This document shows, in pieces, positions 49,009-55,363 of a stretch of 55,363 bases of DNA. The translations under genes and the position numbers were made by a program. Positions within the stretch are counted from its first letter, which is position 1. Every line of letters begins with the position of its first letter. The stretch is from Bacillus sp. S/N-304-OC-R1 (GTDB lineage: Bacteria > Bacillota > Bacilli > Bacillales > Cytobacillaceae), in the NCBI RefSeq assembly GCF_019749375.1, contig NZ_JACWFE010000027.1, positions 1 through 55,363 of the forward strand. Reading direction: 5' to 3'. The notes beneath the pieces are model-generated. The model had not been told where the DNA came from. It worked only from the letters and a program-made list of their open reading frames with translations, and ran no database searches.

Positions 49009-49738
49009 ATAAAATTTCCTTTATTTCAGGGGTGTATTCATTGTTATCATTATACACAATTAATGGCGGCAGTATTTTTAAATCCGGGCTGCCATATTTA
49101 ATTGCTTCGATTAATAATGTATTCGATTCTTTCCCCTGCTTCGGATAAACAAATTGAATTTTTTTGGGTTCTAATTTGTATTTCCGCATGAGAGTGACAA
49201 TATCAAGCAGCCTTCCTGGCCTGTGAACAAATGCCACTTTTCCTCCCTGCTTAACTAAATCACTTGAAGCCTTAACTGCATCCTCCAGCGTGCATAAAAT
49301 CTCGTGACGGGCTATAGCTAAGTGCTCATTCTCATTTATTTCATCAGATTTGGGGGTCAGGAAGTATGGCGGGTTACAGGTGACAACATCAAATTGGCCA
49401 TATCCAAGCTCCTTTGCCGTTTCCTTAATATCCCCATGGATCATTTGCAGCCGTTCTTCAAGCCCATTATATTCAATACTCCTTTTCGCCATATCGAATA
49501 GCCGTTCTTGAATCTCTACACCGATAATAGAGCCTTTTGTTCTTACACTTAAAAATAACGGGATAACACCGTTCCCGCTGCATAGATCAATTAAGCGGCC
49601 TTTTTGAATGGGTACATGAACAAATCGAGCAAGCAAAACAGCGTCCAGTGAAAAGGAGAATACAGAAGGGCTTTGGATAATACGCAAATTTTCTGCAAGT
49701 AAATAGTCTAAACGCTCGTCCCCTTTTAAAAAATCCAT
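48998..49738 (-). CDS. yabB: tRNA(1)(Val) A37 N6-methyltransferase-like protein YabB
   Basis: SAM-dependent methyltransferase of the TrmN6 family, expected to methylate adenine 37 of a valine tRNA. The 246-residue protein has the SAM-binding DLCSGNG (51-57) and the N6-adenine catalytic motif NPPYF (122-126). GGAGG lies before the ATG. It starts the yabB-yazA-rsmI unit, downstream of the yabA terminator. Confidence 0.9.
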   Translation of the reverse strand: MDFLKGDERLDYLLAENLRIIQSPSVFSFSLDAVLLARFVHVPIQKGRLIDLCSGNGVIPLFLSVRTKGSIIGVEIQERLFDMAKRSIEYNGLEERLQMIHGDIKETAKELGYGQFDVVTCNPPYFLTPKSDEINENEHLAIARHEILCTLEDAVKASSDLVKQGGKVAFVHRPGRLLDIVTLMRKYKLEPKKIQFVYPKQGKESNTLLIEAIKYGSPDLKILPPLIVYNDNNEYTPEIKEILYGK

Positions 49739-49764
49739 TTTCTATCCTCCAGCTCATTTAAATA

Positions 49765-49798
49765 AAGTGAAAAATAGCCTTCCTTTTTGAAGGAAGGC
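49765..49798 (-). terminator. yabA terminator
   Basis: GCCTTCCTT (49777-49785) and AAGGAAGGC (49790-49798) form a perfect 9-bp hairpin with a 4-nt loop, followed by TATTTTTC on the minus strand, 7 bp after yabA. Confidence 0.9.
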
Positions 49799-49805
49799 CA
49801 TTTTA

Positions 49806-50180
49806 TTATTTCTTATTAAGAAAAGATAAGCAAAAAAGGCAATCTCCTTCTTTTCGGGGGCTTCCAAAATGGAGGTTACATATATGAAAACCCTCCTGAT
49901 AAAGCCGGGCTAAATTATCATACCCTTCTCCAATATCAGCCGTTTTGTAGTCAGCCGAATCCGTTGATGGATTTTCTGACGGTCCTTTTTTTGCCGACAA
50001 TTCTTCTTGATCTGTTGTCAGATCTAAACGACGTCTTAAATGCTCATTCTCCAGCTTTAAAGAGTTATTCTCTTCTAGTATTTCTGCCAAATGCTGCTTT
50101 AACTCACCAAGCTGCTGATATAAATGCCCGATTTGGGTTTCCATATTACTTACTGAATCAAAGATTTCTTTTTTATCCAC
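49806..50180 (-). CDS. yabA: Replication initiation control protein YabA
   Basis: Links DnaA and DnaN at the replisome and limits re-initiation. The 124-residue protein has an N-terminal leucine-zipper-like coiled coil (about 5-55), a polar linker, and a C-terminal zinc module with His99, Cys101, Cys114 and Cys117. The start is a GTG at 50180 with GAGGTGG 6 nt upstream, giving [10 protein letters not shown], equivalent to B. subtilis MDKKELFDTV; a 14-residue longer frame is rejected. It is 13 bp after ricT. Confidence 0.94.
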   Translation of the reverse strand: MDKKEIFDSVSNMETQIGHLYQQLGELKQHLAEILEENNSLKLENEHLRRRLDLTTDQEELSAKKGPSENPSTDSADYKTADIGEGYDNLARLYQEGFHICNLHFGSPRKEGDCLFCLSFLNKK

Positions 50181-50193
50181 GCATTCCACCTCA

Positions 50194-51021
50194 TTAATCT
50201 GTGGATTGAACTGATACAGCACCTTGTTTTACTAATTCATCTAGAGTATACTCAAGCACGCGTTCAGCAGCAGTTACATCCACTTGCAGCACCCGTTCTA
50301 AAATATTTAATCCTACCACTTTTCCGGGACCTTCGGGTGTTTGAATCCACTCACCTAGGTCAGGAAGCTGGGCTTTAGCCTCTTCATATTCGTCATTTTC
50401 ATATTTTAAGCAGCACATTAAACGCCCGCATAAACCCGAAATTTTCGTTGGATTTAATGAAAGATTCTGATCCTTTGCCATCTTAATAGAAACCGGATCA
50501 AAGTCACCTAAAAAAGTAGAACAGCATAACATTCTTCCACAAGGGCCAATGCCCCCTAACATTTTTGCCTCGTCCCTTACTCCTATTTGCCGAAGTTCAA
50601 TCCGTGTACGAAATATTGCTGCTAGATCCTTAACAAGTTCCCGAAAATCTACTCTTCCATCAGCCGTAAAATAAAAGATCACTTTATTTCGGTCAAATGT
50701 ATATTCAACATCAACTAGTTTCATATCTAATTGATGGGTATTTACCTTTTCGTTGCAGACTTCATAAGCTTCCTTTGCTGCCTGCCTATTTTCCTCGACG
50801 ATCAGCTTATCTTTTTGATCAGCAATTCGCAGAACTTTCTTTAGAGGCAGAACCACATCGTGCTCATCAACCTTCTTAGGCGGAACGACAACTTTGCCAT
50901 ATTCTACACCACGTACTGTCTCTACAATGACAAAATCGTCTTTTTCAACTTCTAATCCGCCGGGATCAAAATAATATATCTTGCCCGCCTTTTTAAAGCG
51001 GACTCCTACTACATCATACAA
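50194..51021 (-). CDS. ricT: RicT (YaaT), subunit of the RicAFT complex
   Basis: PSP1-domain protein that forms the iron-sulfur RicAFT (Y-complex) with RicA and RicF, assisting RNase Y-dependent mRNA processing and stimulating Spo0A phosphorylation in B. subtilis. The 275-residue protein has the conserved cysteine clusters CGRMLCC and LCGRLMCC, cluster ligands. It overlaps holB by 8 bp and is followed closely by yabA. Confidence 0.93.
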   Translation of the reverse strand: MYDVVGVRFKKAGKIYYFDPGGLEVEKDDFVIVETVRGVEYGKVVVPPKKVDEHDVVLPLKKVLRIADQKDKLIVEENRQAAKEAYEVCNEKVNTHQLDMKLVDVEYTFDRNKVIFYFTADGRVDFRELVKDLAAIFRTRIELRQIGVRDEAKMLGGIGPCGRMLCCSTFLGDFDPVSIKMAKDQNLSLNPTKISGLCGRLMCCLKYENDEYEEAKAQLPDLGEWIQTPEGPGKVVGLNILERVLQVDVTAAERVLEYTLDELVKQGAVSVQSTD

Positions 51022-52021
51022 ATGAAGACCCCTCCTGCATTTTCAACACAAGCTGTTCCATTAACAGCTGCGGATTCATATTTGCCTGCAATTTTCTCTT
51101 TGCTTCCAAAATGGCTGTCATCTGTTCTGATAATTGCCTGCTGGAAGATTGCAATGCAAACTGTTCTAATCGTTCTTTTTCGTTTAAATAGACTGTCTGT
51201 TCTTCTTTTCCGAGCTGTATATATAATAAATCCTTAAAAATTAGCAGTAATAAATCTAGTCCAAGATCTAGCTGTTCTTTCTCTTTGAAATGCATAAACC
51301 AATCATCCTGGAGAGCTACCATCGCCTCTAACGGACTCTTTTTAAGCACTTCATATAATTTTAACACTATTTTTTGTGCTTGTACAAACCAATCATTCTG
51401 ACTATACTCAATTGCCTCATCAACATTATTAGTAAGCTGGGCAATTAATGGTGCCGACTGAGGAGTGACTCCATTTAATTTTAACTTTTCAATCATTTTT
51501 GCTGGAGATAACATCTGAAATGAAATAGTTTGACAACGAGAAAGAATAGTAGGAAGTATTTGCTGTGCCTGTTCTGTTATTAAAATAGCCAATGTATGAG
51601 GGTGAGGCTCTTCTAAAAATTTCAATAAACTGTTAGCTGCATTTGCCGTCATTTTGTCAGCATGAACAATCATATACAGTTTTTTTCTTGACTCAACACC
51701 TGTTTTCGAAAATTCTTCCTGAAGTGCCTGAATTTGACCCTTTTTAATCGATAAACCATCGGGCTCAACTAGATGGACATCAGGATGATTTCCATGATTA
51801 ATTCTTTTACAATTCACACAGCCTTCACAAGGGATATAGCCATCAACAGGAGATTGACAAAACATGCTTTTCGCTAATAGATTACCAGCTTCCCTTTTCC
51901 CCGTTCCCTTCATTCCCTCAAACAAATAAGCGTGGGCAAGCCTATTTTTTTTAATACTGTTTCTGAACATCTTTAACACAACAGGCTGTATGGTTTCTAG
52001 GTCTTGCCACGTATTAGCCAC
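51014..52021 (-). CDS. holB: DNA polymerase III delta' subunit
   Basis: Clamp-loader subunit. The 335-residue AAA+ protein has the P-loop-like EGMKGTGKR (35-43), a zinc module with Cys55, Cys65, Cys68 and Cys71, and the SRC arginine finger motif LSRCQT. The start is a GTG at 52021 with AGTGGTG 6 nt upstream; the 4-residue longer GTG start overlaps that site. In B. subtilis yaaR lies between holB and yaaQ; here the gap is only 41 bp and yaaR is absent. Confidence 0.94.
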   Translation of the reverse strand: MANTWQDLETIQPVVLKMFRNSIKKNRLAHAYLFEGMKGTGKREAGNLLAKSMFCQSPVDGYIPCEGCVNCKRINHGNHPDVHLVEPDGLSIKKGQIQALQEEFSKTGVESRKKLYMIVHADKMTANAANSLLKFLEEPHPHTLAILITEQAQQILPTILSRCQTISFQMLSPAKMIEKLKLNGVTPQSAPLIAQLTNNVDEAIEYSQNDWFVQAQKIVLKLYEVLKKSPLEAMVALQDDWFMHFKEKEQLDLGLDLLLLIFKDLLYIQLGKEEQTVYLNEKERLEQFALQSSSRQLSEQMTAILEAKRKLQANMNPQLLMEQLVLKMQEGSSFV

Positions 52022-52062
52022 AAAAATCACCACTTTTGTTCTTTATATCAACATAAATTCTA

Positions 52063-52437
<375 letters not shown>

Positions 52438-52594
52438 CTACATCTATTATATCAATTTTTTTATGAACTAACATGTCTTACTGCCAGGATAAATTTTCTT
52501 TCTGTTAATAAAAGTGGGTTACCTAAAAAGAAGAGTTCAGATAACCCTTATTAAGAAATAATTTTCTAAGTCACCCTTAACAGATTTATACTTT

Positions 52595-53224
52595 CTAGCT
52601 AATAATCTCTTTTATCTTTTTCTCTGCAGCCTGATACACCACTTCAACTGGCTTAGAGGCATCTAATCTAGAGAAACGGTCCGAATACTTATTCATTAAC
52701 AGAAAGTAACCTTCACGTACCTTATAATGAAAATTAAGATCCTCAAGATCCAATCGATTTACCTCTCGATCCTTATGGCGATTTATTCTTTCTAGACCTG
52801 CCTCTGGTTCTATATCAAAATAAAATGTTAATTGCGGCATAGTCCCTTCAATAGCAAATTGATTAATGGAAAACACTTCATCAATTCCTAATCCTCTAGC
52901 ATACCCTTGATAGGCTAGAGAACTATCAATAAAACGGTCACACAAAACAATATACCCTTTTTCAAGAGCCGGCAAAACCTTTTCAACAAGATGCTGTCTT
53001 CTAGCTGCTGCATAAAGAAGAGCTTCTGTTCGAGAGTCCATACTCGTATTATTTTTATCTAGGATAACATTTCGAATTTGCTCAGCTATTTCTATTCCGC
53101 CTGGCTCTCTCGTTTGTAAAACCTGATAGCCTTCAGCTGATAGTCTCTCTGTTAGCATATTTATGATCGTTGTTTTCCCTGCTCCCTCAGGTCCTTCCAT
53201 CGTAATAAAAATTCCTTTTTTCAT
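52595..53224 (-). CDS. tmk: Thymidylate kinase
   Basis: Phosphorylates dTMP to dTDP for DNA synthesis. The 209-residue protein has the P-loop GPEGAGKTT (11-19), the DR(Y/F/H) motif [13 protein letters not shown] (about 93-105), and a LID region rich in Arg/Lys. The upstream gap to yaaO is 38 bp, so the two are probably co-transcribed. The 202-bp gap to darA contains a 6-bp inverted repeat GGGTTA/TAACCC and no supported gene. Confidence 0.96.
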   Translation of the reverse strand: MKKGIFITMEGPEGAGKTTIINMLTERLSAEGYQVLQTREPGGIEIAEQIRNVILDKNNTSMDSRTEALLYAAARRQHLVEKVLPALEKGYIVLCDRFIDSSLAYQGYARGLGIDEVFSINQFAIEGTMPQLTFYFDIEPEAGLERINRHKDREVNRLDLEDLNFHYKVREGYFLLMNKYSDRFSRLDASKPVEVVYQAAEKKIKEIIS

Positions 53225-53262
53225 CGTTAACCTCCAAGATGATTCAATCCTAATATATTTAG

Positions 53263-54699
53263 CTAAACGGGAAATATGTCTAACCTTCCGGATTTTAAAC
53301 TGTCCCCGCCCTGAAATCTGGCTCCTGATTTTAAGAGCAATTTAATAAAATCAATATCTTCCTCCCTAATTTTTTCCCCAGGAAATAATAAGGGGATACC
53401 AGGTGGATAAGGAATAATTAATTGCGCACAAATTTTTTCAGTTGATTCATCCAACGGAACCGATATAGGTTTAAGTTTTTCTATTTGTCGAGCATTTAGT
53501 GCAAGCTTAGAAATTCTCGGTTTTCCGTAGCTGCTCTTAACTTTTTCCATGTTTGTATTTGAAACAGATTGAAGAGCCCTTTCAAACCGCTTGGCGATTT
53601 CCTCAATTGCAAACTTCTCTCCATCTTTCAACAGTGGAAACACAAGCAGTACATTATAAGGGTCCGCCATTTCAGCATAAATCCCGGTCCCCTCCAGTAA
53701 ACTTTGCAGCTCATATCCATTTAAAGAAGAAGCCGATTGAATTGTAATTTTTAAAGGGTCTCCAATCCCATTAGGATAGGAAAGCACCTTAACGCCATTC
53801 AGTTCCTGCAATCTTGTTCTGAATTCTTCTATCTTGTTTATTAGATATTTCATATCCTTATTCGAAAATGTAGCTAAATAGTGTCTAGCTATGTCTAATG
53901 AGGCCATAATCGGATAAGATGGGCTGCTTGATTGCAAAATTTGAAGATAGTGGCTGACCTTTATTTCTGAAAGGATTTCACTGTTAACATGCAGATACGC
54001 TCCCATTGTCATGGCAGGAAGCGTTTTATGAGCGGATTGAACGACAATATCTGCCTTTAATTGCACTGCCGATTTCGGGAAGACATCGCCCCCCGCGAAA
54101 TGTGCCCCATGTGCCTCATCAATTAATACAGAGATCCCTTTTGAATGTGAGAACTCAATAATCTCCTCTAATTCAGTAACCATTCCATAATAATTAGGAT
54201 AGGTCAGTATTATTGATTTTGCCTCTGGGAATTCATGAATAGCAGCTTTAACTGTTTGTAGCGATACTCCTCCAGCCACACCCCAAGACTCAACGAAATC
54301 CGGCGCTAAAAAAACAGGGTTTGCTTTTACAAGATGAACCCCATTTAAAATTGACTTATGACAATTTCTTTGAACAAGCACTGTATCATTCTCTTCAATG
54401 GCAGCCATAATCATAGCAAGATTTCCGACAGTCGAGCCATTCACTAAGAAAAAGCTCTTTTTGGTTCCATAAAAATCAGCCAGCAGGTTCTCTGCATCTA
54501 AAATAACACCTTCAGGGGCATGCAGATCATCTAATCCATTAAGCTCTGTAGCATCCAGCTTTAAAAGGTCCTGAAAATAGCCCTTTGCTGCCTCAGGAAT
54601 AAGACTTCCATATTTATGTCCAGGTACATGAAAAGAGACTGGATTTTTTTCCGTATGTACCATTAATGCATCTAATAAAGGGATCTTTTTTTGATTCAT
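53263..54699 (-). CDS. yaaO: Orn/Lys/Arg decarboxylase-family PLP enzyme YaaO
   Basis: Fold-type I PLP enzyme of the basic amino acid decarboxylase group; substrate not established (related to SpeA arginine and to lysine decarboxylases). The 478-residue protein has the PLP aspartate in IDEAHGAHF and the PLP lysine in SAHKTLPAM, plus the C-terminal Orn/Lys/Arg decarboxylase domain with [12 protein letters not shown]. It lacks the N-terminal wing domain of inducible decarboxylases. B. subtilis has xpaC and yaaN upstream; they are missing here. Confidence 0.88.
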   Translation of the reverse strand: MNQKKIPLLDALMVHTEKNPVSFHVPGHKYGSLIPEAAKGYFQDLLKLDATELNGLDDLHAPEGVILDAENLLADFYGTKKSFFLVNGSTVGNLAMIMAAIEENDTVLVQRNCHKSILNGVHLVKANPVFLAPDFVESWGVAGGVSLQTVKAAIHEFPEAKSIILTYPNYYGMVTELEEIIEFSHSKGISVLIDEAHGAHFAGGDVFPKSAVQLKADIVVQSAHKTLPAMTMGAYLHVNSEILSEIKVSHYLQILQSSSPSYPIMASLDIARHYLATFSNKDMKYLINKIEEFRTRLQELNGVKVLSYPNGIGDPLKITIQSASSLNGYELQSLLEGTGIYAEMADPYNVLLVFPLLKDGEKFAIEEIAKRFERALQSVSNTNMEKVKSSYGKPRISKLALNARQIEKLKPISVPLDESTEKICAQLIIPYPPGIPLLFPGEKIREEDIDFIKLLLKSGARFQGGDSLKSGRLDIFPV

Positions 54700-54879
54700 A
54701 TTTAATCACCAAATTATTATGTTTATCATCTCATCTATTTTACCAAATCAAAAAGGAATCCGATACCATTCCAATTCTAAAGCGTTGATAAAGAATTAAA
54801 TTAGACATACAACCAAATTGATTATTGAACATACATTAGTATTCAAGTAATCACTTTCAAAAACAATTTTCAAAAGATT

Positions 54880-54909
54880 GTATACAATATGAAAATTGCG
54901 GGCAGAATT
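54880..54909 (+). promoter_or_regulatory. csfB sigma-F promoter
   Basis: GTATA (54880-54884), a 15-bp spacer, and GGGCAGAATT (54900-54909) fit the sigma-F pattern GYWTA-N15-GGNNANANTN at every defined position. It lies 20 bp before the csfB start. Confidence 0.82.
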
Positions 54910-54929
54910 GGTGTATGGAGGTGGAGTGA

Positions 54930-55133
54930 TTGAGTTCGCTAGTAGCAAAGAAACATATAGGGGAAGAGTGTGTCATTTGCGAGCAAACAAAATTAAGAGG
55001 GATACATCTATACACTTCTTTTATCTGTACAAATTGCGAGCATGATTTGATTTCTACAGATACAAGTAATCCAAAATATAAATATTATATAAAAAAGCTA
55101 AAGAAGGTAACAACACCAGAAATATTTTCTTGA
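54930..55133 (+). CDS. csfB: Anti-sigma-G factor CsfB (Gin)
   Basis: Zinc-binding inhibitor that keeps sigma-G inactive until engulfment is finished, and acts on sigma-E later. The 67-residue product has Cys14/Cys17 and Cys33/Cys36, with RGIHLYTSFIC (23-33) closely matching B. subtilis CsfB. The start is a TTG with GGAGGTGG 5 nt upstream. Together with its sigma-F promoter and terminator it is a single-gene unit. It is on the plus strand, facing the rRNA operon; I recall the B. subtilis gene as co-directional with rrn and tmk. Confidence 0.93.
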   Translation: MSSLVAKKHIGEECVICEQTKLRGIHLYTSFICTNCEHDLISTDTSNPKYKYYIKKLKKVTTPEIFS

Positions 55134-55135
55134 TG

Positions 55136-55158
55136 AAAGCTCCATTTGGGGCTTTTTT
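55136..55158 (+). terminator. csfB terminator
   Basis: AAAGCTCC (55136-55143) and GGGGCTTT (55148-55155) form an 8-bp stem with one G-U and an ATTT loop, running into TTTTTT, 2 bp after the stop. Confidence 0.88.
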
Positions 55159-55212
55159 ATTTATGAATTTTTTATTAAGATGCTTGCCCATTTAAAAAAT
55201 ATCTTTAAAGCA

Positions 55213-55242
55213 CAAAAAAAGTACCCTCACAGGTACTCTTTT
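55213..55242 (-). terminator. rrn operon terminator
   Basis: AGTACC (55220-55225) and GGTACT (55232-55237) form a 6-bp hairpin with a 6-nt loop, followed by TTTTTTT on the minus strand. It lies directly after the 5S 3' end. Confidence 0.85.
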
Positions 55243-55248
55243 TATTTT

Positions 55249-55363
55249 GCCTAGCGACGTCTTACTCTCACAGGGGGAGAGCCCCCAACTACCATCGGCG
55301 CCCAAGCTTAACTTCCGTGTTCGGGCTCGGCTTTGAATAAGCGGCGGATCTCTGCGTCAGCTG
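55249..55363 (-). rRNA. 5S rRNA, 3' part; 5' part abnormal
   Basis: Positions 55249-55324 are standard Bacillus 5S on the minus strand (CCGAACACGGAAGTTAAGC, CGCCGATGGTAGTTGGGGGC, and the closing GAGAGTAAGACGTCGC). Positions 55325-55363 do not match the 5S 5' half that should follow (no CACACCCGTTCCCAT segment). The edge is therefore probably a chimeric or misassembled end. Confidence 0.85.

Noticed and set aside
52515..52548. GGGTTA/TAACCC inverted repeat between darA and tmk as a terminator
   Set aside because: The stem is only 6 bp with a 22-nt loop and no T run; too weak to annotate.

Overview
The window is an origin-proximal chromosome segment of an endospore-forming Bacillaceae species (Bacillus sensu lato). 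Gene order follows, from memory, the Bacillus subtilis interval between csfB and lysS almost gene for gene, read here mostly on the minus strand. It starts inside a 16S rRNA gene (only the 5' end is present) and stops inside a 5S rRNA gene, so it looks like a contig bounded by two rRNA operons. I see no insertion sequence, prophage, CRISPR array, tRNA or foreign island. Any novelty is in regulatory DNA, RNA structure and small departures from the conserved order.

Layout, left to right. 1-531: 16S 5' end with its rrn promoter and leader. 532-8094: lysS, dusB, yazB and the folate/p-aminobenzoate cluster folK-folB-folP-pabC-pabA-pabB, tightly packed or overlapping. 8202-16264: cysK, yacD, hslO, coaX, ftsH, hpt, tilS (cysteine, redox chaperone, CoA, proteolysis, purine salvage, tRNA-Ile). 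16362-20653: yabT, yabS and spoIIE (sporulation signalling). 21071-26444: yabR, divIC, yabQ, yabP, rqcP, yabN, yabM (division, cortex, ribosome rescue, flippase). 26589-32145: spoVT, mfd, fin, pth. 32287-39419: ctc, prs, glmU, spoVG, ridA, purR, ispE, sspF, veg. 39661-46900: yabG, rsmA, rnmV, yabE, tatD, metS. 47528-47812: abrB on the plus strand. 47868-54699: rsmI, yazA, yabB, yabA, ricT, holB, darA, tmk, yaaO. 54930-55133: csfB on the plus strand, facing the right-hand rRNA operon.

Many genes belong to the sporulation programme, and their promoters can be read directly: a sigma-A promoter with a 21-bp spacer and an imperfect 0A box before spoIIE, a sigma-H promoter before spoVG, a sigma-F promoter before csfB, sigma-G promoters before fin and sspF, a sigma-K promoter before yabG, a sigma-B promoter before ctc, and tandem Spo0A boxes at abrB. 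Together they cover the start of sporulation (AbrB, SpoVG, SpoIIE), the forespore switch from sigma-F to sigma-G (Fin, CsfB, SpoVT), and late coat and cortex work (YabP, YabQ, YabG). The rest is housekeeping: translation, replication (HolB, YabA, Tmk), tRNA and rRNA modification, and nucleotide and cofactor synthesis.

The most interesting observations are a perfect ParB site (parS) inside the loop of the metS terminator hairpin; a metS leader that ends in a terminator but shows no T-box and begins with a tiny Met-Met-Thr reading frame; RNA hairpins that would cover the yabS ribosome-binding site and the yabE start codon; an sspF gene whose best-placed start codon is AUA; a possible 30-residue reading frame abutting yabG; a structured glmU leader; a second pair of Spo0A boxes between metS and abrB; and a 5S gene whose 5' part is not 5S sequence.
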